A stretch of DNA of 12,178 nt from positions 1 through 12,178 of the forward strand of contig JAHIVS010000401.1 of assembly GCA_018816605.1 (NCBI GenBank). Direction: 5' to 3'. Made by a program: the position numbers and the translations under genes. The notes beneath the pieces are model-generated. The model made no database searches and had not been told where the DNA came from. It saw only the letters and a list, made by a program, of their open reading frames with translations. Source of the DNA: Pseudomonadota bacterium (GTDB taxonomy: Bacteria > Desulfobacterota > Desulfobacteria > Desulfobacterales > Desulfobacteraceae). Shown piece by piece: positions 1-6,252 of this stretch (its first letter is position 1; each line of letters begins with the position of its first letter).

Positions 1-86
1 AATTCAGGGATGAAATTCCCATCTCCAATGTGGGCAAAGTGTTAAGACGGGTGCTCAGGGATGAGGCTCTTGGGGCAGGAAAATAA
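1..86 (+). CDS. C-terminal end of an AMP-forming acyl-CoA synthetase / adenylate-forming enzyme (partial)
   Basis: The frame with codons beginning at base 3 is open from the window edge and ends at TAA (84-86), giving 27 residues: FRDEIPISNVGKVLRRVL followed by RDEALGAGK. The segment P-I-S-N-V-G-K-V-L-R-R matches the A10 core motif of the ANL superfamily (acyl-CoA synthetases, luciferases, NRPS adenylation domains). In those enzymes the motif's Lys contacts the carboxylate and phosphate during adenylation and lies near the C-terminus, as here. The rest of the gene is outside the window, so the substrate cannot be told. A medium- or long-chain fatty acid CoA ligase is the commonest owner of this ending. 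The gene converges on the efflux operon, with 78 bases between the stop codons. Confidence 0.72.
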   Translation, partial: FRDEIPISNVGKVLRRVLRDEALGAGK

Positions 87-141
87 GGCGCCCTAGGAAA
101 CATGCCCTTACCCTGATTTAAGAGTATAGGAATTTGCATTT

Positions 142-180
142 AGCTGTTAGCTATTAGGTTTTAGTTAACAGCTAATAGCT
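142..180. repeat. Imperfect inverted repeat of AGCTRTT units over the efflux operon stop codon
   Basis: The left arm at 142-156 reads AGCTGTTAGCTATTA, two 7-base units plus one base. The right arm at 166-180 reads TAACAGCTAATAGCT. The arms pair over 15 bases with two non-Watson-Crick positions, around a 9-base loop (157-165). Because the units are ordered A-B-A'-B', each 8-mer also has a perfect partner in the other arm (AGCTGTTA with TAACAGCT, AGCTATTA with TAATAGCT), so alternative hairpins can form. The repeat contains the last codons and the TAA stop (165-167, minus strand) of the RND/TolC protein. It lies in the convergent gap and may act as a bidirectional 3'-end hairpin, but no U-tract follows it on either strand, so it is not a canonical intrinsic terminator. 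Confidence 0.7.
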
Positions 181-1487
181 CGCGCGATGGCCCGCTCCAA
201 TGTGGCAAGGGCGTCCAGATAACCGTACAAGGCTTGGTAGTAATTGGTTTTGGCCTGGGTCCGGTCGGTTTGCGCATCGAGTACTTCGGTGGAGGTGGCC
301 GCCTGCTGCCGATATCCCAACTGGGTTATCCGCAGATTTTCTTCTGCCTGGGAAAAAGCTATTTTGGCAGTGTTGATGGCCTTTTCGGCCACGCCGAGAT
401 TGAGATAGGTGCGCTTGATTTCAAGCCGGATGTAATCTTTTGCCTCCTGTATGCGCAGTTCAAAGGCCCGTTTTTCCGATCTGGCCTTGGCGACTTTGGA
501 CCGGGTCCTGGTTGAATCGAACAGGGTCCATGTGGCCTGAACAACCAGGGCCGCATTGTGATCGTTTTCAAAGTTGTTGGTGTCGGCCACAGGGGAGTCA
601 CCGTTTTGCCAGTAACTGCCCATGGCCGCAACTTTCGGATAATAGGCGCTTTTTTCAAGCCGGATGGCTTCGGTGAAGGTTTCTGAAATAAGAGACATGG
701 CCTGAAGCTGTGGCCGTTCTCTCAGACCCGTTTCGATGAGCTCATCGAGCAGGTAATGGCTGTACTGGACCGTGTCGATATTCTCAATCCGGGTATCGGC
801 GTTGATATCTCTTGAAAGTAACCGGTTCAGGTCGGCCCGGGCGATATCCACGTTGGCCCTGGCCCTTTCCTTAAACTGAACGGCATTGGCAAGGGCCACC
901 TCGGCCCGCAATAGATCGTTGCGCCGGATGATGCCGCGTTCAAAAAACATCCCGGCATCCTTTTCATGGGAAGACAGCGTCTGAAAGGCTTCGTCTGCGA
1001 CTATCCGTATTTTCTGGGTGAGCAGTAAACGGTAATAGGCGCTTTTCACCTCTTTTATGATGTTGAGAATCGTCTGCTGTTTTTCTTTTTCTCTAATGGC
1101 AAGTGTAAGTTTGGCCATGGTGTAACGGGAGGTGAGGGCATGGCCGGTGAACAATGGTTGGACCAGGGCCAGGCCCCATTGGTACTGGGTGTCATGGGCC
1201 ACCGGGGTATTTCCGCCCGGGGTGATCATATAGGGTTGATCCGCAAGGGCGGTAAACCGGTAGCTGGCGGAAAGACTCGGGAAAAATTCTGCTTTTGCAC
1301 TTTGTCTGGCAAAGTCGGCCCCGATGGCATCTTCCTTTGATTTTCCAACGGCCGGGCTGTTTTCAATCGCCATTTTAACCGTATCCGACAGATTGAGGAC
1401 TCGCTCGCCATCATCGGCCATTGCTGAAACGCAGATGCCGACCACAAAAATCAGAAGGGATAGGGTTGAAACCATTGCTTTTTTCAT
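165..1487 (-). CDS. TolC/OEP-family outer membrane efflux protein: fusion module or separate internal-start gene
   Basis: This is the C-terminal 440 residues of the fused reading frame, listed separately because it has everything needed to be its own gene. Met1028 (ATG, 1487-1485) is followed by Lys-Lys, a hydrophobic core and an A-M-A cleavage site before DDGERVLNLSD, which is a classical type I signal peptide of about 24 residues. Two OEP-type repeats follow, with long alpha-helical, Ala/Gln/Glu-rich barrel segments (for example around NIIKEVKSAYYRLLL and SQAEENLRITQLGYRQ). Total length is typical of the TolC family. There is no lipobox, so it is not an OprM-like lipoprotein. It would form the trimeric exit duct for the RND pump and membrane fusion protein. 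No convincing Shine-Dalgarno precedes the ATG, so separate translation would rely on coupling to the permease. Confidence 0.6.
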   Translation of the reverse strand: MKKAMVSTLSLLIFVVGICVSAMADDGERVLNLSDTVKMAIENSPAVGKSKEDAIGADFARQSAKAEFFPSLSASYRFTALADQPYMITPGGNTPVAHDTQYQWGLALVQPLFTGHALTSRYTMAKLTLAIREKEKQQTILNIIKEVKSAYYRLLLTQKIRIVADEAFQTLSSHEKDAGMFFERGIIRRNDLLRAEVALANAVQFKERARANVDIARADLNRLLSRDINADTRIENIDTVQYSHYLLDELIETGLRERPQLQAMSLISETFTEAIRLEKSAYYPKVAAMGSYWQNGDSPVADTNNFENDHNAALVVQATWTLFDSTRTRSKVAKARSEKRAFELRIQEAKDYIRLEIKRTYLNLGVAEKAINTAKIAFSQAEENLRITQLGYRQQAATSTEVLDAQTDRTQAKTNYYQALYGYLDALATLERAIARAISC

Positions 1488-4400
1488 GGGGAGATTTTTT
1501 TTCCGGCTGAACATTTTACGGGGCAGCAACACCACCCAGTAAAGAACCGGTATGACCAAAAGGGTCAGGGCTGTTCCGAAAATCAGCCCGACGGACAGCA
1601 CCGCCCCTAAGGGGGCCCAGAGGGGTGATCCGCTGATGATCATGGGAACCACTCCCATGGCGGCGGCCATGGCCGTGAGAAAGACCGGTCGCATGCGTCG
1701 TTTCCCGGCATCCATGGCTACGGATCGTAGGCTTCGGGTTTCATCCTCTTTGAGCAATTTATCCGCATATTCCACCAGGATAATTCCGTTTCTGACCACC
1801 AGACCGCTCAGGCTGATCACCCCCAGGAATCCGGTACAGCTGAAGGGATTCCCGGTGATATAAAGCCCCATAAAGGCACCGAACCAGCTCATGGGAATAC
1901 CGGCCATGATGATCAGTGATTTTCGAATCCCTTTGAATTGAAAGAGAAGCACCATGAAGATCAGGGTCAGGCTGGTCAACAGGGAAACTGACTGCTGGCC
2001 CATGACGATCTCCTGGTCTTCCAGCTCACCTCCGTAACCGATGGTGACGCCTTTGGGAAGTTCCATGGCGGCGATCCTGGGCATGATTTGGGCCAGGATG
2101 TCGTTGGGCATTCGTCCCAGCTGGGTTTCGGTGCGCACGTTCAGGGTGCGCACGCCGTTTCTTCGGCGAATTCGACCCTCTTGCCATTCCGGTTCCAGGG
2201 TGGCCAGCTGGCGAAGCAACACTTTGGCACCGGTGATCGGAGAGACCAAATAGGTGTTATCGATGTCCTCGAAGGTGTTGCGGTTTTCCTGGCCCAGCCG
2301 AAGGAGGATGGAAACGGGGGTGTCTCCTTCCCAGAGGGTTGAAACAGGCCACCCCTTGAAGCCTCCGCCCAGCATCCGGGCGATGTCCCGGCTGGAAAAT
2401 CCCAGGCGGTTGGCCACCTCGTCGTTGACCTTGACGCGGATACCGTAATAGTCCTGCTGAAAGGTGGTCCGGATGAAATTGGTCCCCTCGGTATTTTTAA
2501 GCAGGGTGATGATGTCTGCGCCGATGTTTTGGATGGCAGTCAGGTCGTTGCCCGTGACCCGGACTTCAATGGGAGCATCCACCGGCGGCCCCTGCATCAG
2601 CTGTTTGACCAGGATCTCTCCATTGGGAAGAAAATGATGCAAACCTGTAATCAGTTGTTTTAACAGCTCTTTGGTATCGCGGGCCGAATGGGTGTTGATG
2701 ATGATCTGGGCGTAGTTTTTCTCCGGGGGCTGGGGGGCATAGGTCATGTAGAACCGCGGCGATGACGTACCGATAAAGCTGACAACATCGACGATGCGTT
2801 CGTCTTTGGACAGATAGGTTTCGATTTTATGGACCGCCTGGTCCGTGACCTCAAGCTTGGTGCCCTTGTCCATATAAACTTCCAGACAGAACTGGTTTCG
2901 TTCTGTGTGGGGAAAAAATCGGACCGGAACGTGCATGGCCAAAAAGAGGGTTCCGGCCACCGAGAGGATGCCCAGGACTATGGTAATCATCGGCCATTTA
3001 AAGGCCCGGATAAGCAAAACGTCGTAGAGTTTCTGGACGATATCGAGAAACGATCTTCGGTTTTTTGGACCCTGTTTCGAACGTAATCCGGTTTTGATAA
3101 ACAGGTGGCAGAGCAGGGGAATCAGCAATACCGCCACCAGAAGAGACACCAGAAGGGCCACGGTAACTGCGATGGGCAGGGTGTGGAGAAATTCCCCGGC
3201 ATTGCCCGTCACGATCAGGTTCAGGGGGATAAAGGCACATATGATGGCCAGTGTGGCGGAAAAGACCGGTACGAACAGATCCGAGGCACTTTTTACGGCG
3301 GCATTCCAGGTCGAACTCCCTTGATCCAGCCGTTCAACGTAGTCGTCCACGATGACGATGGCGTTGTCCACCACCATGCCCAGGACCACGATCAGCCCGG
3401 CCAGGGTCATCTGCTGGAGATTGATATTGAAAATGTCAAGGAATCCGAAGGTGATCATGATGGTGACTGGAATGGCCAAAGCCGCCACCATGGCCACCCG
3501 CAGGGGCAGCAGCAGAATCGTGACCAGAATCACCGCCACAATGGCGATGCCGAATTCTTTCATGAAATCAGTGATGTCCCTATCCACAACCTTTGGCTGG
3601 TCAATGGTTTTCTTGACCGTGACATCCTGGGGAATCCGATCCCTGGCCAGGTCCAGGCGCTGGTCGACCTTTTGACCGAATTCCACAATATTGAAACCGT
3701 TTTGTATCTCCACGGAGAGCATCAGTGTTTTTTGACCGTTGAGGCGGATGAATGAATCCGGCTCTGCATATTGCCGGGTGACCTGGGCCACGTCCTTCAG
3801 ACGGATCACCTTCCCTCCGGGGGTGCTGTCGATGATCTGGTTTCGGATCTTGTCCACGGCGCCATACAGATGGGTGATGTGGATGGGGATCTGGGCCGCA
3901 TTGGATTTAATCTCGCCGGCATAGGTGACGGTATTCATGGATTGCAGAGCCTGGGCCACCTGGGCCTGGTTGACCCTGTACTGGGACAACTTGGCCGAGT
4001 CGGTGGTCACGTAGATCTGCTCATCCTGTTCTCCGTAGCGTTTCAGTTTGGATACCTCGGCCAGGGGACGCAGTTCGTCCTCGATGATTTCCACAAAATC
4101 ACCGAGTTCTGTATAGCTGTGGCGGTCCGAAGACACGGCGATCAGCAGGGCCACGGTATCCCCGAAATCGCTGTTGATGATGGGGCCAATGACGCCCGGG
4201 GGCAGATCGGCTTTCAGCTCGATGAGATCGTGGCGGACCTTGGACCAGAATTTGTCCTTGTTGGTCACCCATTCCTGCAGCTCCACCTGGATGGCCATCT
4301 CGCCGTCTTTGGTCGTGGATTCGGTGTCGTCTTTCTTGACTTCCTCATAACGGAATAGAAGCGCTTCGACCTTTTTGGTGACCTGTTCTTCCATCTCCAG

Positions 4401-4568
4401 GACCGTGGCGCCGGGATAGGCCATGATGACCAACCCCTGGCGAATGGTCATTTTCGGATTTTCACGCCGGGGCATGTGCTGGAGGGAGTAAATGCCGGCC
4501 AAAACAAAAATCAGGGTTAACAGCAGGGTGATCTGCCGATGCTTGAGGGCGGCTTCAAAAAATCTCAT
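165..4568 (-). CDS. RND efflux permease fused in frame to a TolC-like outer membrane factor
   Basis: This 1467-residue protein holds two normally separate parts of a tripartite efflux pump. Residues 1-1027 form a full RND (AcrB/HAE-type) proton-driven inner membrane transporter: TM1 at about 10-30, a periplasmic loop, TM2-6 at about 338-490, a second loop, and TM8-12 at about 860-1015. TM4 carries the proton-relay acid D401 with N402 where AcrB has a second Asp. TM10 has R926 where AcrB has Lys940. Residues 1028-1467 are a complete outer membrane factor with its own signal peptide. The ATG overlaps the TGA of the upstream membrane fusion protein gene (ATGA, 4565-4568), and GAGG lies 7 bases upstream. 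The join lies 14 bases after an A8 run, so this may be a frameshifted form of two genes; the sequence as given is open throughout. Substrate unknown. Confidence 0.85.
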   Translation of the reverse strand: MRFFEAALKHRQITLLLTLIFVLAGIYSLQHMPRRENPKMTIRQGLVIMAYPGATVLEMEEQVTKKVEALLFRYEEVKKDDTESTTKDGEMAIQVELQEWVTNKDKFWSKVRHDLIELKADLPPGVIGPIINSDFGDTVALLIAVSSDRHSYTELGDFVEIIEDELRPLAEVSKLKRYGEQDEQIYVTTDSAKLSQYRVNQAQVAQALQSMNTVTYAGEIKSNAAQIPIHITHLYGAVDKIRNQIIDSTPGGKVIRLKDVAQVTRQYAEPDSFIRLNGQKTLMLSVEIQNGFNIVEFGQKVDQRLDLARDRIPQDVTVKKTIDQPKVVDRDITDFMKEFGIAIVAVILVTILLLPLRVAMVAALAIPVTIMITFGFLDIFNINLQQMTLAGLIVVLGMVVDNAIVIVDDYVERLDQGSSTWNAAVKSASDLFVPVFSATLAIICAFIPLNLIVTGNAGEFLHTLPIAVTVALLVSLLVAVLLIPLLCHLFIKTGLRSKQGPKNRRSFLDIVQKLYDVLLIRAFKWPMITIVLGILSVAGTLFLAMHVPVRFFPHTERNQFCLEVYMDKGTKLEVTDQAVHKIETYLSKDERIVDVVSFIGTSSPRFYMTYAPQPPEKNYAQIIINTHSARDTKELLKQLITGLHHFLPNGEILVKQLMQGPPVDAPIEVRVTGNDLTAIQNIGADIITLLKNTEGTNFIRTTFQQDYYGIRVKVNDEVANRLGFSSRDIARMLGGGFKGWPVSTLWEGDTPVSILLRLGQENRNTFEDIDNTYLVSPITGAKVLLRQLATLEPEWQEGRIRRRNGVRTLNVRTETQLGRMPNDILAQIMPRIAAMELPKGVTIGYGGELEDQEIVMGQQSVSLLTSLTLIFMVLLFQFKGIRKSLIIMAGIPMSWFGAFMGLYITGNPFSCTGFLGVISLSGLVVRNGIILVEYADKLLKEDETRSLRSVAMDAGKRRMRPVFLTAMAAAMGVVPMIISGSPLWAPLGAVLSVGLIFGTALTLLVIPVLYWVVLLPRKMFSRKKNLPMKKAMVSTLSLLIFVVGICVSAMADDGERVLNLSDTVKMAIENSPAVGKSKEDAIGADFARQSAKAEFFPSLSASYRFTALADQPYMITPGGNTPVAHDTQYQWGLALVQPLFTGHALTSRYTMAKLTLAIREKEKQQTILNIIKEVKSAYYRLLLTQKIRIVADEAFQTLSSHEKDAGMFFERGIIRRNDLLRAEVALANAVQFKERARANVDIARADLNRLLSRDINADTRIENIDTVQYSHYLLDELIETGLRERPQLQAMSLISETFTEAIRLEKSAYYPKVAAMGSYWQNGDSPVADTNNFENDHNAALVVQATWTLFDSTRTRSKVAKARSEKRAFELRIQEAKDYIRLEIKRTYLNLGVAEKAINTAKIAFSQAEENLRITQLGYRQQAATSTEVLDAQTDRTQAKTNYYQALYGYLDALATLERAIARAISC
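1485..1502 (-). other. A8 homopolymer at the permease/outer membrane factor junction
   Basis: On the coding (minus) strand the junction reads CGG, eight A, TCTCCCC, ATG. In the given frame it encodes R-K-K-N-L-P-M and runs straight into the outer membrane factor. With seven A the frame would read R-K-K-I-S-P-stop, with the TGA overlapping the downstream ATG as ATGA. One base therefore decides between a fused and an ordinary two-gene arrangement. The run could be a sequencing or assembly error, a true mutation, or a site where RNA polymerase slips and makes both products. Confidence 0.75.
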
Positions 4569-5653
4569 GGTCGATCCTCTTTCGTGATGGTCCCCATGGA
4601 GATGGGTGTTCCGTCGGTGAGTTTATGCTGGCCGGAAACGATTACACAATCATGGGGCTTAAGTCCGCTTTTGATTTGAATTTCGCTTTGGTATGTAGCG
4701 CCTGGAACCACCCTTCTTAGCTGGGCCAGGCCCGTTGGGGCATCGGCCACAAAGACATAGGTCAGGTTGTTAGCATCGCGAACAATGGCGTTGCCCGGGA
4801 CCGTGAGCATGTTCATGGCCGTGTTGGTAAGGATACCGGCCTGGACGATCATGCCCGGACGCAGAAGAAACTTTGGATTGGCCAGTTCGATTTTAACCGC
4901 ATAGGTTCGGGTGGGCGCATCGGCCACCGCACCGATCATGGAAACCTTGCCGGTGAATCGGTGACCGTCCAGGGCCGGGATCATTACGTCGGCGGTTTGT
5001 CCCATGGACACCTGGCCGATCTCCGATTCGGGGACCGAAACCCGGGCATAGATCATATCGGTCTTGACAATGGTAAAGGCCAGTACCTGGGGCGACACCA
5101 TCTGTCCTATTTCGATGCCCTTGACCCCGACGATGCCGGGTATGGGGGCGACCAATTTAGTATCCGCCAGGGCTTTGCGGGCTATATTGCAGGTGGCGAC
5201 CGCCTGGGCCAGGCCGGTTTTCAATTCAATGAAGTTTTTCTCGGCAAAGGCGCCTTGCCGGTAAAGGGGTTCATACCGGTCATAGGCATCATGGGTTCGG
5301 TGCAATGCCGCCTCGGCAATGTCGAGATTGTTTTGATAGTCGTTGGCTTCAACCATGGCCAGCACAGTTCCGCTCCTGACATGATCGCCTTCATCCACAT
5401 AAACCTTCCTGACCTTCCCCGGCACCAGAAAACTCAAGGGCGCCGTCTTGTCGGCTGTCAGGGTCCCGCTGACGGAAATGACTTGATTCGTCGCCACACG
5501 GGTTACCGGTTTGGCCACCACCGGCGTTTGTTTGGACAGCATGGTGAGGGCCTGTGCAGTTTTTTCGGGTTTGCAGCCTCCCATGATGCAGACAATGACC
5601 ATGGCAGCGATCCAGCCGGTCCACCCATGGGGTGAAAAATACTTATATTTCAT
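4565..5653 (-). CDS. RND efflux periplasmic adaptor (membrane fusion protein, HlyD/AcrA family), probable lipoprotein
   Basis: This 362-residue protein links the RND pump to the outer membrane channel. It has a hydrophobic N-terminus ending in I-M-G-G-C with Cys27, a near-lipobox, so it is probably lipid-anchored in the inner membrane like AcrA. A biotinyl-lipoyl half-motif at about 74-104 (VPGKVRKVYVDEGDHVRSG) and a second at about 168-196 (APIPGIVGVKGIEIGQMVSP) flank a short alpha-helical hairpin (about 105-165). A beta-barrel domain (about 200-280) and a membrane-proximal domain (about 285-355) follow. AGAGGA lies 7-12 bases upstream of the ATG. The gene starts 33 bases after the small leading gene, and its TGA overlaps the permease ATG, so the genes should be co-transcribed and translationally coupled. 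Confidence 0.93.
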   Translation of the reverse strand: MKYKYFSPHGWTGWIAAMVIVCIMGGCKPEKTAQALTMLSKQTPVVAKPVTRVATNQVISVSGTLTADKTAPLSFLVPGKVRKVYVDEGDHVRSGTVLAMVEANDYQNNLDIAEAALHRTHDAYDRYEPLYRQGAFAEKNFIELKTGLAQAVATCNIARKALADTKLVAPIPGIVGVKGIEIGQMVSPQVLAFTIVKTDMIYARVSVPESEIGQVSMGQTADVMIPALDGHRFTGKVSMIGAVADAPTRTYAVKIELANPKFLLRPGMIVQAGILTNTAMNMLTVPGNAIVRDANNLTYVFVADAPTGLAQLRRVVPGATYQSEIQIKSGLKPHDCVIVSGQHKLTDGTPISMGTITKEDRP

Positions 5654-5686
5654 GCTTTTTCCTCTTTAGTGTTGTCTTGAACAAGT

Positions 5687-6016
5687 TCACTCATTTGAAA
5701 AATTTGTTTTCGGGTCCTCAAACGGAACCCGCCACTCCTCTTGGATCCAGATCGAATGATCGACCAGGGCCATGGGCCGGATAAGATCAGCCAGCTTAAT
5801 GCCAAGCCCGGTCCGGCCGGGGGGCCTGTCATCGGTTGCCCTATGAAGATGAATGGCCCAATCGCTATCGACCACGCCTCCTCTGTAGATCATGATCCTT
5901 ACACGCTCCCCCTTGGCTTTTGTGACATTGCTCCAGATGTCACGAAACAGGCGTTCCCAATCCAGGGGTTTTGTGCTCGTAGCAAGCCGTCCATTGATGA
6001 TTTCAACCCATGGCAA
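5687..6016 (-). CDS. Small hypothetical protein leading the efflux operon (TTG start)
   Basis: I do not recognise this 109-residue protein. It has a proteinaceous composition rich in Trp and hydrophobics (WERLFRDIWSNV, RVRIMIYRGGVVDSDWAIHL, LADLIRPMALVDHSIWIQEE), with no signal peptide, membrane segment or obvious metal ligands, so it is probably cytoplasmic. The frame extends 10 codons further up to another TTG at 6046. I choose the TTG at 6016-6014 because an excellent AGGAGG (6027-6022) sits 5 bases before it. The nearby ATG (6013-6011) is out of frame. The gene is the first in the operon, 33 bases ahead of the adaptor gene, so it may be an accessory or regulatory factor of the pump. That role is inference from position only. 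Confidence 0.68.
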   Translation of the reverse strand: MPWVEIINGRLATSTKPLDWERLFRDIWSNVTKAKGERVRIMIYRGGVVDSDWAIHLHRATDDRPPGRTGLGIKLADLIRPMALVDHSIWIQEEWRVPFEDPKTNFSNE

Positions 6017-6020
6017 TGTG

Positions 6021-6027
6021 ACCTCCT
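6021..6027 (-). promoter_or_regulatory. Strong ribosome binding site selecting the TTG start at 6016
   Basis: The minus strand reads AAAGGAGGTCACATTG. A near-perfect anti-16S match (AGGAGGT) lies 4 bases before TTG at 6016-6014. No equally good site exists for the more upstream TTG at 6046. Confidence 0.65.
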
Positions 6028-6107
6028 TTCCCGAAAATCGGTACAACGGTTATGTTGGCACAAATCAGAAATTAGCACCCTTAGGTCATCTAATTTTAAA
6101 ATGTATA

Positions 6108-6134
6108 CTCAAAATGCATGCCAACACAAAACCG
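6108..6134 (-). promoter_or_regulatory. Candidate sigma-54 (-24/-12) promoter of the efflux operon
   Basis: Two overlapping minus-strand candidates lie about 90-120 bases before the TTG start. TGGCATGCATTTTGAG (6123-6108) has a very good -24 half (TGGCA) at the right spacing, but its -12 half is TTGA instead of TTGC. CGGTTTTGTGTTGGCA (6134-6119) keeps the invariant GG and GC exactly 10 bases apart, but its -24 half is poor. Neither is a full match to TGGCAC-N5-TTGC. The main support is the divergent sigma-54 activator gene next door. Confidence 0.3.
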
Positions 6135-6162
6135 CTTAAAATACGGGTAGTTAAAAATCGAC

Positions 6163-6176
6163 GCATGGTTCTATGC
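6163..6176. promoter_or_regulatory. Small dyad, possible activator binding site
   Basis: GCAT-GGTTCT-ATGC is a perfect 4-base dyad with a 6-base spacer in the middle of the divergent intergenic region, upstream of the sigma-54-like candidates. Fis-type HTH activators bind dyads of about this size. Arms this short occur often by chance, so this is only a candidate. The rest of 6017-6252 is AT-rich, and I see no convincing sigma-70 promoter for the regulator. Confidence 0.2.
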
Positions 6177-6252
6177 CAAATATCGTGTATTTAAATTCGA
6201 AATATGGTATTTTTAAAAAAGTTGTGATATATCGAACTTAAAGGAGGGGCTA

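Noticed and set aside
3105..3755. Long plus-strand reading frames opposite the permease (3105-3755, 3771-4358)
   Set aside because: They are antisense to conserved RND sequence, rich in His, Gln, Asp and Gly from codon mirroring, and lack family features or ribosome binding sites.
4961..5635. 224-codon plus-strand frame opposite the adaptor gene
   Set aside because: It overlaps a confidently recognised membrane fusion protein, and its His/Gly/Asp-rich translation matches no fold.
6054..6076. TTGGCAC on the plus strand as a sigma-54 promoter for the regulator
   Set aside because: No GC lies at the required 10-base spacing after GG (the bases there are AA).
5741..6139. Plus-strand frame of 132 codons over the small hypothetical gene
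   Set aside because: The minus-strand frame has a far better ribosome binding site and operon context; the plus-strand frame has neither.
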